In this document: piece after piece, positions 1 to 7,365 of the stretch
How positions within the stretch are numbered: the first letter of the stretch is position 1
Layout of the letters: each line of letters opens with the position of its first letter
Assembly (NCBI GenBank): GCA_025359445.1
Contig: JANYGB010000037.1
Coordinates: 17,026 to 81,025 of the forward strand
Direction of reading: 5' to 3'
DNA from: Sphingomonadaceae bacterium
Lineage (GTDB): Bacteria > Pseudomonadota > Alphaproteobacteria > Sphingomonadales > Sphingomonadaceae
DNA length: 64,000 nucleotides
Notes under the pieces: generated by a model
What the model saw: the letters and a program-made list of their open reading frames with translations, nothing else
What the model was told of the DNA's origin: nothing
Databases searched by the model: none
Position numbers and translations under genes: made by a program

Positions 1-293
1 GGCTGTGCATCGCGCGGGCAATCGCGGTGGATCCCGAGGTTATTCTGATGGACGAGCCGTGCTCGGCGCTCGATCCGATTGCCACTGCACGGATCGAAGA
101 ACTGATATCAGACCTGCGCGGAAAATATGCGATCGTGATCGTTACGCATTCTATGCAGCAAGCCGCGCGCGTCTCACAGCGCACCGCGTTTTTCCACCTC
201 GGCAAAATTGTCGAGTACGGCAAGACTTCAGAGATCTTCACCAACCCACGTGAAGAGCGAACAAAAGATTATATTACCGGACGTTACGGTTAG
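1..293 (+). CDS. pstB: phosphate ABC transporter ATP-binding protein PstB (3' part only)
   Basis: The gene enters from the left edge; reading frame 3 is open from the first base to the stop, giving the last ~96 residues. PstB is the ATPase that powers the PstSCAB high-affinity phosphate importer at the inner membrane. Visible are the end of the ABC signature region ([12 protein letters not shown]), Walker B with catalytic Glu ([12 protein letters not shown]), the D-loop and the H-loop His ([14 protein letters not shown]). The tail [18 protein letters not shown] is typical of PstB. phoU follows 8 bases later and phoB after that, the usual pst-pho order. The upstream part, with Walker A, lies outside the window. 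Confidence 0.95.
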   Translation, partial: LCIARAIAVDPEVILMDEPCSALDPIATARIEELISDLRGKYAIVIVTHSMQQAARVSQRTAFFHLGKIVEYGKTSEIFTNPREERTKDYITGRYG

Positions 294-301
294 GAATTAA
301 G

Positions 302-985
302 ATGGCTCAGGAACACACTGTCAAGGCATTTGACGAGGACATCACCAAGCTGCGCGGGTTGATCGCAGAGATGGGCGGCCTGGCCGAAGTGTCGATGGCC
401 GAAGCGATGGAAGCCCTGATCAAAGGCAACATGGACCTAGCTGCGAGCGTCATTGCGCGCGACAAACGGATCGATTCGCTCGAAGCGGAAATCGACCGGC
501 TGGCAGTGCGGACGATCGCTCTGCGCGCGCCGCTGGCCGACGACCTGCGCGAGGTAATCGCGGCCCTAAAAATCGCCGGGGTGGTGGAGCGGATCGGTGA
601 CTATTCGAAAAATATCGCCAAGAGTGCAGGAAAAATCGCCGGCCGCAAGCGCTTCGAACCGCTGACGCTGATTCCGGCGATGGCCGATGTGGCGCGCGAA
701 ATGGTCCACGACGTGATGACCGCCTATGCCGCGCGCGATCCGGTCATGGCCCAGCAAGTGGTTGAACGCGATGAGAAAGTCGATGCCTTTTACGAATCGC
801 TGTTCCGCAACCTGGTCAGCTACATGATCGAAAACCCCTCGACGATCAGCGATTGCGCACAATTGCTGTTCGTCGCGCGCAATATCGAACGGATCGGCGA
901 TCATGCGACCAACGTGGCCGAGATGGTTTATTACGCTGCGACCGGCGCGCATCTGACCGACAAAGAAGACCGGGGCGGAGCCTGA
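302..985 (+). CDS. phoU: phosphate signalling regulator PhoU
   Basis: 227 residues, the normal PhoU length. PhoU is a cytoplasmic helical protein that couples the Pst transporter to the PhoR kinase and keeps the Pho regulon off when phosphate is plentiful. The two PhoU repeats are recognisable by the paired motifs RTIALRAPLADDLREVIAAL and ARNIERIGDHATNVAEMV, with ERIGD present in both (VVERIGDYSKNIAK and NIERIGDHATN). The ATG lies 8 bases after the pstB stop, with AGGAATTAAG just before it. phoB begins 2 bases after the phoU stop, so the genes are almost certainly cotranscribed with pstB. Confidence 0.96.
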   Translation: MAQEHTVKAFDEDITKLRGLIAEMGGLAEVSMAEAMEALIKGNMDLAASVIARDKRIDSLEAEIDRLAVRTIALRAPLADDLREVIAALKIAGVVERIGDYSKNIAKSAGKIAGRKRFEPLTLIPAMADVAREMVHDVMTAYAARDPVMAQQVVERDEKVDAFYESLFRNLVSYMIENPSTISDCAQLLFVARNIERIGDHATNVAEMVYYAATGAHLTDKEDRGGA

Positions 986-987
986 TC

Positions 988-1677
988 ATGAACGCCCCGC
1001 GCCTGCTTTTGGTAGAAGATGATCCCGCGTTGGCCGAACTGCTCGAGTTCCGGTTCCGCCAGCAGGGCTACGCCGTCACTTCAACCCCAGACGGCGACGA
1101 AGCGCTGTTGCTGGCGGCGGAAGAAGTCCCCGATCTGGTGGTGCTCGACTGGATGATCGAAGGCACCAGCGGGCTCGAAGTGTGCCGCCGTTTGCGCAAG
1201 GGCAAGGCCACCGCCCACGTCCCGATAGTCATGCTCACTGCGCGCGGTGCAGAGGATGACAAGATCCGCGGGCTGGAAACCGGCGCGGATGACTATGTGA
1301 CCAAGCCGTTTTCCCCGCGCGAACTGATCGCCCGGGTCGGTGCAATCATGCGGCGGATTCGCCCGGCTTTGGCCGGTGAGGTGGTCGAAGTCGGCGACCT
1401 GTCGCTCGATGCGACCGCGCACAAGGTTACCCGGCGGGGCCAGACAATTGTGCTTGGCCCAACCGAATTTCGCCTGCTCAAGCATTTCATGGAGCACCCC
1501 GGCCGGGTCTTTTCACGCGGGCAATTGCTCGATGCGGTGTGGGGCAGCGAAACCGAAATCGAACTGCGCACGGTAGACGTCCACATCCGCCGCTTGCGCA
1601 AGGGGATCGAACTGGACGGCGCGCCCGACCCTGTGCGCACGGTCCGTTCGGCAGGATATGCGCTCGAGGCTTTCTAG
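988..1677 (+). CDS. phoB: phosphate regulon response regulator PhoB
   Basis: 229 residues. It has an N-terminal receiver domain with acidic pocket E10-D11-D12, phosphoacceptor D54 (VVLDWMIEG) and conserved Lys in VTKPFSPREL, followed by an OmpR-type winged-helix DNA-binding domain (about 130-227) with TEFRLLKHFMEHPGRVFSR and TVDVHIRRLRKGIE. It activates Pho-box promoters when phosphorylated by PhoR. I chose ATG 988, 2 bases after phoU, because an upstream in-frame start inside phoU would add residues with no receiver-domain counterpart. The 3' end overlaps the convergent hydrolase gene by 4 bases. PhoR is not in the window. Confidence 0.95.
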   Translation: MNAPRLLLVEDDPALAELLEFRFRQQGYAVTSTPDGDEALLLAAEEVPDLVVLDWMIEGTSGLEVCRRLRKGKATAHVPIVMLTARGAEDDKIRGLETGADDYVTKPFSPRELIARVGAIMRRIRPALAGEVVEVGDLSLDATAHKVTRRGQTIVLGPTEFRLLKHFMEHPGRVFSRGQLLDAVWGSETEIELRTVDVHIRRLRKGIELDGAPDPVRTVRSAGYALEAF

Positions 1678-2576
1678 GGGCACTCTCCCGCGAGCAGCCC
1701 GTTAAGCCAGGTGATCACCTGTGCTTCAAGGAATATCCGGTGATCCGACCAGCTGTGATCGGTCGCGGCGTGGACTGCGGTGATCCGCGTCCCGCCGGCT
1801 TTGCGCACCGCCGCGATCAGTGCATCGGTCTGCGGGGCGAGGCCGTCGTCGCTGCTCAGCACCAGCAGCGGGTGCAACGCCAGGCCGGGCGCTGTGCGCA
1901 TGAAATCGAAATCCGAACGTCTGGCGATCAATTCATCCGTCATGATTTCGGGCGAAGTCCCGGCCAGCGTTTCGGTGTTCTCGCTGGCTTCTTTGATGAT
2001 GCCGGGCCGGTCGAGCCCGGTCATTTCGCCCATGTTGACGGCCGAAATCAGCCCGACTCCGATCAGACCTTCGTCCTCGCTGCCCACCAGTGTCGATACC
2101 CATCCGCCCATCGAATGGCCCATCAGCACCATGCGCTTGGTATCGACCCCTAGTTTGGCCGCGTTGGCAGGCATCCGCAGGTAAGCGAGCACGGCTGCTG
2201 CATCCTGCGGGTTCTGGGCAAAGTGAAAGGTGCCCGGGCTGCCCCATGAGCCGCGGTAGTTGAAAGTCACCACGTTCCACCCGGCGCGGCGCACTGCTTG
2301 CGCAAGATCGAGGTTCTTCTCGTTGCCGGGCCAGCCGTGGCACAGCACCAGCGTGGGGTGCAGGCCGGGACCGGCAGCGAGGTACGCGAGACCGTTGATT
2401 TCGACCCCGCCGCTGGGGATATGGAGCACTTCTGAGCGCGGCGGATGTGCCTTGTCGGGCAGCGGGTCAGTATAGATCGCGGTGGGAATCGCGGCCCGCC
2501 GTGCGGGCTTGGCGGAGAGCTGCGGGCCGAGCAGCGCAAGTGCGGCGGTTGCTAGGATGGCGAGTGTGCGGCGCAT
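1674..2576 (-). CDS. secreted alpha/beta hydrolase
   Basis: 300 residues with an N-terminal Sec-type signal peptide (MRRTLAILATAALALLGPQ then LSAKPA), so probably periplasmic. The fold is alpha/beta hydrolase: oxyanion region LVLCHGWPGNEKN, nucleophile elbow GHSMGGW, acid in LLVLSSDDGLAPQ and His in AATDHSWSDHR. This resembles dipeptidyl-peptidase/esterase-like hydrolases (BAAT/DLH type); the substrate cannot be told from sequence. It begins 38 bases downstream of dnaE2 on the same strand and could be read from the SOS promoter, but no functional link is evident. It converges on phoB with a 4-base overlap. Confidence 0.8.
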   Translation of the reverse strand: MRRTLAILATAALALLGPQLSAKPARRAAIPTAIYTDPLPDKAHPPRSEVLHIPSGGVEINGLAYLAAGPGLHPTLVLCHGWPGNEKNLDLAQAVRRAGWNVVTFNYRGSWGSPGTFHFAQNPQDAAAVLAYLRMPANAAKLGVDTKRMVLMGHSMGGWVSTLVGSEDEGLIGVGLISAVNMGEMTGLDRPGIIKEASENTETLAGTSPEIMTDELIARRSDFDFMRTAPGLALHPLLVLSSDDGLAPQTDALIAAVRKAGGTRITAVHAATDHSWSDHRIFLEAQVITWLNGLLAGECP

Positions 2577-2614
2577 GGTAAGTCCCCTTTGTTTGTCGCA
2601 CGCTATCGCCGCAG

Positions 2615-5600
2615 CTAGTGGAAATCACGCGATTTCGGTATGACCCGCACATCGCGCGGATGGCCATGGCGGCTGCTTGGCAAGGGGCGCTCGATATGAT
2701 CGGCGCGATCGACATGATGCGGCAGCAGGTCATCGGACAAGCCGTGCAGCGCCTCGGTCGCATCGGTCAGGTGGGTGGCGATCACGTGCACCACCTCGTC
2801 ATCGTATTCCACCCGCCCGCGCACTTCCATCAGCCGCGCGCCCATGATTACCTTGCGCTGCTTTTCCATCAGGTCAGGCCAGATCACGATGTTGGCGACC
2901 CCGGTCTCGTCTTCGAGCGTGATAAAGCACACCCCTTTGGCCGAACCGGGTCGCTGACGGATCAGCACTACGCCAGCCACCTGCACCCCGGCGCGGTATT
3001 TGCGTGCGCGCAGGTCAGCGGCGCGGATAAAGCCGCGTTCGGCCAGGTCGGCGCGCAGGAAGTCGAGCGGATGGGCTTTGAGGGAAAGCCGCTGGGTCTG
3101 GTAATCAGCCACCACTTCCTCGGACAGCGGCATTACCGGCAGCTGGGTGGCGGCGCGCTCGGCCCCCTGATCGCGCGCGGCGGCGGCGGCGAACAGCGGC
3201 AAGTCGGGCGCGGCGATCAGGCTGCGCGCATCCCACAGCGCCTGGCGGCGCGTGAGCCCGAGCGAACCCATGCAATCGGCGCTGGCGAGCCGCTCGATCA
3301 ACGCGGGGCTAAGCCCGGCGCGCTCCTTCAATTCGCGCACATCGCGAAAAGCCCCCGCCTCGCGCGCCGCGACAATCCGCGCGGCGGCCGCTTCAGGAAA
3401 CCCATCGACCTGGCGCAGGCCAAGGCGCAGCGCCGGTTTGTCCTCTCGCAAAGGCGCGGAGGCGCAGAGGGAAGAGTGAGAAGATTTGGTTCGCGCAGAG
3501 ACCGCAGAGTTCGCAGTCTCTCTGCGCCCTTTGCGGTCTCTGCGCGAACCAACTTCTTCTTCCTTCCGCGCCTCCGTGCCTCCGGGTAAATTAATCTCCT
3601 CCAGCGTATTATCCCACTCTGAAAAATTCACATCGACGCCGCGCACCTCCACGCCATGCTCCCGCGCATCACGCACAATCTGCGCCGGAGCATAAAACCC
3701 CATCGGCTGCGAATTGAGCAAGGCCGCGCCGAACGCTGCCGGGTAATGGCATTTGAGCCATGACGAGACATAGACCAGCAGCGCAAAGCTCGCCGCGTGG
3801 CTTTCGGGGAAGCCGTATTCGCCAAAGCCCTTGATCTGGTTGAAGCAGCGTTCGGCGAAATCGGGATCGTAGCCGCGCTCGATCATCCGCCCGACCATCA
3901 TGTCCTGCAATTCATCGACCATCCCGCGGCTGCGAAAAGTCGCCATCGCCTTGCGCAGCCGGTTGGCCTCGGCGCCGGAAAACTTCGCCGCATCCAGCGC
4001 GATCTTCATCGCCTGCTCCTGAAAGATCGGCACCCCCAGCGTGCGGCCTAGGATCGAGGTCAGCTCGTCGGGCGGGCCGTGGCTTGGCCCGGGCGCGGGG
4101 ATTTCCACCGGCTCGGCCCCGCGCCGGCGCTTCAGGTAAGGGTGGACCATGTCGCCCTGGATCGGCCCGGGGCGGACAATCGCCACCTCGATCACCAGGT
4201 CATAGAACTGGCGCGGGCGCAGCCGGGGGAGCATGTTCATCTGCGCGCGGCTTTCAACCTGAAACACCCCCAATGAATCCCCCTTGCACAGCATGTCGTA
4301 AACCGCCGGGTCTTCCTTCGGGACCGTGGCGAGCGTCAGGTCCTGCCCGTGATGCGCTCCCAGCAGCGTCAGGCATTTGCGGATGCAGGTCAGCATCCCC
4401 AGCGCCAGCACATCGACCTTGAGTATCCCCAGCGCGTCGATATCGTCCTTGTCCCACTCGATAAAACTGCGCTCGGGCATCGCGCCGTTGCCGATCGGCA
4501 CGGTCTCGCTGAGCAGGCCCTGCGTCAGGATAAACCCGCCGACGTGCTGCGACAGGTGGCGCGGCATCCCGATCATCTGCTCGGTCAGCGCGAGCACGCG
4601 GCGCAAGTGCGGATCGGCCATATCGACCCCGGTCTCCCGCTCCACATGCGCTTCCTTGATCGAATGGCCGTGCCCACCCCACACCGTTTTGGCGAGCGCG
4701 GTGGTGATATCCTCGCTCAGCCCCATCGCCTTGCCGACCTCGCGGATCGCCATGCGCGGGCGGTAATGGATCACCGTGGCACAGAGCCCCGCGCGGTGGC
4801 GGCCATAGCGGGCGTAGATGTACTGGATCACCTCCTCGCGCCGTTCATGCTCAAAATCGACGTCGATATCGGGCGGCTCGTTGCGGTCTTCGGAGATGAA
4901 CCGGTCGAACAGCAAGGCATGACGCGCGGGATCGACCGCAGTGATCTCAAGGCAATAGCACACCGCCGAATTGGCCGCAGAGCCGCGCCCCTGGCACAGG
5001 ATCGGCGGATCGCACCGCCGCGCGAAATCGACGATGTCCTTGATGGTGAGGAAATAGCGCGCGAGGGCGAGTTTGCCGATCAGCGCCAGTTCGCGCGCCA
5101 GCGTATCGCGCACACTTTCCGGAACTCCTGCAGGGTAGCGGCCCGCCGCCCCTTGCCAGGTCAGGTTTTCCAGATGCTGCTGCGGCTCAAGCCCATCGGG
5201 GCAAGTCTCCTCGGGGTATTCATAGCGCAGTTCGTCAAGGCTGAAATTGCACGCATCAGCCACCTCGCGCGCCGCCGCCAAGGCATGCGGCCAACGCCGG
5301 AACATCCGCGCCATTTCGGCCGGGCGTTTAAGGTGCCGCTCGGCGTTGGGCTGGAGTAGCTGACCCGCAGCGGCAACGGTAGTCTTGTGGCGGATCGCGG
5401 TCATCACATCGTGCAGCGGGCGGCGCTGCGCAGCATGGTACAGCACATCGTTCGTGGCCAGGATCGACCAGCCTTCCGCGCGCGCCAGCCCGTCCAGCCG
5501 GGCGATCCGCGCGAGGTCGTCCCCAGTGTACAGGTAGCTCGCGGCAATGTGGCGCAGCGCGGGGAACTGCTGGGCCAAGTGGGGGAGGAGTTGCGCGAAC

Positions 5601-6286
5601 GGGGCAGTCAGAAAAGTCGGTTCGCGCAGAGGCGCAGAGGCGCAAAGAGGTTCTGCATCGGGCGAAGCCCCTTCAAAATTCGAGGTTGCAGCAAAGGGCA
5701 TACCTGAGATTGATTCAAAAGCCTGCGGCGCAGCGCAACCCCTTTGCGCCTCTGCGCCTCTGCGCGAATCTAAATTCACTACATTGCTTTCCACTCCAAT
5801 GGTGAACTCCGCATCCAGATCCGCCGGCGGGACCAGCACCAGCTGCACCCCCTCGCTATGCGCCCCGAGCATCGCCAGCGAAATGTCGCACGCCCCCTTG
5901 TCCTGCCAGCCGCCATCAAGCGTACCCATCCGCCCGGCCGAGATCAGCGCGCAGAGCCGGCCATAGGCGGCGCGGGTTGTGGGGTAGGCGAGGAAGGTCA
6001 GCCCTTCGGTGATTTCGATCCGGGCCCCGATCACCGGGCGCAGTTTGAGCGCCTGCGCTTCGCCATGCAGCCGCACCACTCCGGCCATGGTGTTGGCATC
6101 GGCAATCCCGATCGCGTCATAACCCAGGGCATAAGCCTGCGTGACGAGGTCAACCGCATCCGAGGCCCCGCGCAGGAACGAGAAGCACGTCGCCAGCCCC
6201 AGCTCGACGAACGCTGCGCGCGGCGGCGCATTGGTCGCTTCATCGGTAATACGGCGGCGTTCGGGGGTCAGGGCGGCTTCGGGCAT
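2615..6286 (-). CDS. dnaE2: error-prone DNA polymerase DnaE2 (ImuC)
   Basis: 1223 residues, longer than the usual ~1030-1090. It is a C-family polymerase doing mutagenic translesion synthesis with ImuA and ImuB after DNA damage. Domains in order: PHP domain (about 25-290, interrupted), polymerase core with metal-binding acids in PPDIDVDFEHERR, finger/thumb region with VGGFILTQGLL, KVDVLALGML and LGVFQVESRAQM, helix-hairpin-helix, and a C-terminal OB fold (GVCFITLEDETGVANIV). ATG 6286 is chosen because the LexA box lies 18 bases upstream; the longer reading from 6436 would bury that operator inside the gene. Two palindromic insertions, near residues 173-222 and 899-949, keep the frame and account for the extra length. 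Confidence 0.95.
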   Translation of the reverse strand: MPEAALTPERRRITDEATNAPPRAAFVELGLATCFSFLRGASDAVDLVTQAYALGYDAIGIADANTMAGVVRLHGEAQALKLRPVIGARIEITEGLTFLAYPTTRAAYGRLCALISAGRMGTLDGGWQDKGACDISLAMLGAHSEGVQLVLVPPADLDAEFTIGVESNVVNLDSRRGAEAQRGCAAPQAFESISGMPFAATSNFEGASPDAEPLCASAPLREPTFLTAPFAQLLPHLAQQFPALRHIAASYLYTGDDLARIARLDGLARAEGWSILATNDVLYHAAQRRPLHDVMTAIRHKTTVAAAGQLLQPNAERHLKRPAEMARMFRRWPHALAAAREVADACNFSLDELRYEYPEETCPDGLEPQQHLENLTWQGAAGRYPAGVPESVRDTLARELALIGKLALARYFLTIKDIVDFARRCDPPILCQGRGSAANSAVCYCLEITAVDPARHALLFDRFISEDRNEPPDIDVDFEHERREEVIQYIYARYGRHRAGLCATVIHYRPRMAIREVGKAMGLSEDITTALAKTVWGGHGHSIKEAHVERETGVDMADPHLRRVLALTEQMIGMPRHLSQHVGGFILTQGLLSETVPIGNGAMPERSFIEWDKDDIDALGILKVDVLALGMLTCIRKCLTLLGAHHGQDLTLATVPKEDPAVYDMLCKGDSLGVFQVESRAQMNMLPRLRPRQFYDLVIEVAIVRPGPIQGDMVHPYLKRRRGAEPVEIPAPGPSHGPPDELTSILGRTLGVPIFQEQAMKIALDAAKFSGAEANRLRKAMATFRSRGMVDELQDMMVGRMIERGYDPDFAERCFNQIKGFGEYGFPESHAASFALLVYVSSWLKCHYPAAFGAALLNSQPMGFYAPAQIVRDAREHGVEVRGVDVNFSEWDNTLEEINLPGGTEARKEEEVGSRRDRKGRRETANSAVSARTKSSHSSLCASAPLREDKPALRLGLRQVDGFPEAAAARIVAAREAGAFRDVRELKERAGLSPALIERLASADCMGSLGLTRRQALWDARSLIAAPDLPLFAAAAARDQGAERAATQLPVMPLSEEVVADYQTQRLSLKAHPLDFLRADLAERGFIRAADLRARKYRAGVQVAGVVLIRQRPGSAKGVCFITLEDETGVANIVIWPDLMEKQRKVIMGARLMEVRGRVEYDDEVVHVIATHLTDATEALHGLSDDLLPHHVDRADHIERPLPSSRHGHPRDVRVIPKSRDFH
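3440..3590. repeat. palindromic repeat inserted in frame in dnaE2 (3' copy)
   Basis: Nested inverted repeats. A perfect 19-base pair of arms lies at 3488-3506 and 3532-3550 (core GGTTCGCGCAGAGACCGCA and its complement). An outer imperfect pair, GCGGAGGCGCAGAGG-like, lies near 3456-3470 and 3568-3586. On the dnaE2 strand it encodes a low-complexity, Arg/Ser-rich stretch (SSLCASAPLRED, TANSAVSARTK) between the conserved SEWDNTLE and ALRLGLRQVDGF segments, where DnaE2 proteins normally have only a short junction. The arm family matches the second dnaE2 repeat (TTCGCGCAGAG core). Confidence 0.85.
5621..5768. repeat. palindromic repeat inserted in frame in dnaE2 (5' copy, PHP domain)
   Basis: Perfect 27-base inverted repeat: left arm 5621-5647 begins TTCGCGCAGAGGCGCAGAGG, right arm 5742-5768 is its exact complement, with ~94 bases between. 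The similarity continues a few bases inward with one mismatch. Read on the dnaE2 strand the arms give SRRGAEAQRG and PLCASAPLRE, flanking about 30 residues of unconserved sequence inside the PHP domain (residues ~173-222). No stop or frame change results. Confidence 0.9.
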
Positions 6287-6303
6287 TGCTTTCGAATCTA
6301 AAT

Positions 6304-6318
6304 GTTCCTTGTATGTTC
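6304..6318 (-). promoter_or_regulatory. LexA (SOS) box upstream of dnaE2
   Basis: GTTC (6304-6307), seven bases, GTTC (6315-6318): an exact match to the alphaproteobacterial LexA operator GTTC-N7-GTTC. It lies 18 bases upstream of ATG 6286 of dnaE2, where bound LexA would block initiation, and so also supports that start. The divergent hydrolase gene starts at 6436, so it may share the intergenic region, but its promoter could be independent. Confidence 0.9.
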
Positions 6319-6435
6319 TTTTGCATTGGCAAGCGAGTCTCTTGCTGCCGCATAATGCCACCGGCTGAACGAAGGTACGGAACGCATGTCTTTCGTCTTC
6401 GTTATCCGGGCACCCCCTGAAGACGGAGAATTTCA

Positions 6436-7362
6436 ATGCCGATGATCAAGACCAAGGACGGAACCAGCCTGTACGTGAAGAGCTGGGGGACCGGTAAACC
6501 GGTGGTACTGATCCACGGCTGGCCGCTATCCGGCGACAGTTGGGATCCGATCAGCAACGTTTTGGCCGACAATGGCTATCAGGCGATTGCCTATGATCGC
6601 CGCGGATTTGGCCGGTCTGACCAGCCGTCGGAAGGCTATGATTATGATACCTTTGCCGACGATCTGGCGGCAGTGATCGACAGCCAGGGCGGCGGGCAGG
6701 ATGTCGCGCTGGTCGGCTTCTCGATGGGCGGCGGCGAGGTCGCCCGCTATCTGTCACGCCATCACGGCAAGGGTGTCAGCAAAGTTGCGCTGATCAGCTC
6801 GGTTGTGCCGTACCTGCTTCAGACCGACGACAATCCCGAAGGCGTGCCGCAAGCCACCTTCGACCAGATGACTGAAGGTATGAAGGCCGACCGCGCCAAG
6901 TTCTTCCGCGGCTTTTTCAAGGACTTTTTCGGGGTCGGCATGCTGACCAGCCCGGTCAGCGACGAGACGCTCGACCTCGCCTGGGCAACCGCGATGCAGG
7001 CCGGGCTACGGCCCACGCTGGCTTCGGCCAAGGCTTTCGCCACCACCGACTTCCGGCCCGATCTGGCGAGCTTCACCGTGCCCACGCTGATCATCCACGG
7101 CGCCGCTGACGTGACCGTGCCGATCGACCCGACCGGGCGTGCTCTGGCCAAGGCGGTGCCCGCCGCACATTTGATCGAATACGACGGCGAGCCCCACGGG
7201 ATATTCGCTACTCAAACCGAGCGACTGACCAACGACCTGCTGTCGTTCCTGGGTGGTAACGGCGAGCATGGTGCGTTCAACTTCGATGCAGCGCAGGCCG
7301 ATGATCGGCAGGACGTGCTCGATCAGGTTACCGCCGGATCGATGTCCACCATCCCGGTGTAA
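6436..7362 (+). CDS. alpha/beta hydrolase, non-haem chloroperoxidase/arylesterase-like
   Basis: 308 residues, cytoplasmic (no signal peptide). The N-terminal ~272 residues match cofactor-free haloperoxidase/esterase hydrolases: oxyanion loop VVLIHGWPLSGDSW, nucleophile elbow GFSMGGGEVARYL, catalytic Asp in IIHGAADVTVP and His in GEPHGIFATQ. About 35 residues extend beyond the hydrolase core (NGEHGAFNFDAAQ to the end), an acidic tail not usual in the family. ATG 6436 has GGAG ten bases upstream. It is divergent from dnaE2 and convergent with imuB (3-base gap), so it separates the two parts of the SOS mutagenesis cassette. Natural substrate unknown. Confidence 0.85.
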   Translation: MPMIKTKDGTSLYVKSWGTGKPVVLIHGWPLSGDSWDPISNVLADNGYQAIAYDRRGFGRSDQPSEGYDYDTFADDLAAVIDSQGGGQDVALVGFSMGGGEVARYLSRHHGKGVSKVALISSVVPYLLQTDDNPEGVPQATFDQMTEGMKADRAKFFRGFFKDFFGVGMLTSPVSDETLDLAWATAMQAGLRPTLASAKAFATTDFRPDLASFTVPTLIIHGAADVTVPIDPTGRALAKAVPAAHLIEYDGEPHGIFATQTERLTNDLLSFLGGNGEHGAFNFDAAQADDRQDVLDQVTAGSMSTIPV

Positions 7363-7365
7363 AGG

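Noticed and set aside
3430..5780. CRISPR-like or tandem repeat array in dnaE2
   Set aside because: Only two inverted-repeat copies 2 kb apart, no regularly spaced direct repeats, no cas genes.
6287..6436. Longer dnaE2 start at 6436 (50 extra residues)
   Set aside because: It would place the perfect LexA box at 6304-6318 inside the coding region, and the added residues have no PHP-domain similarity.
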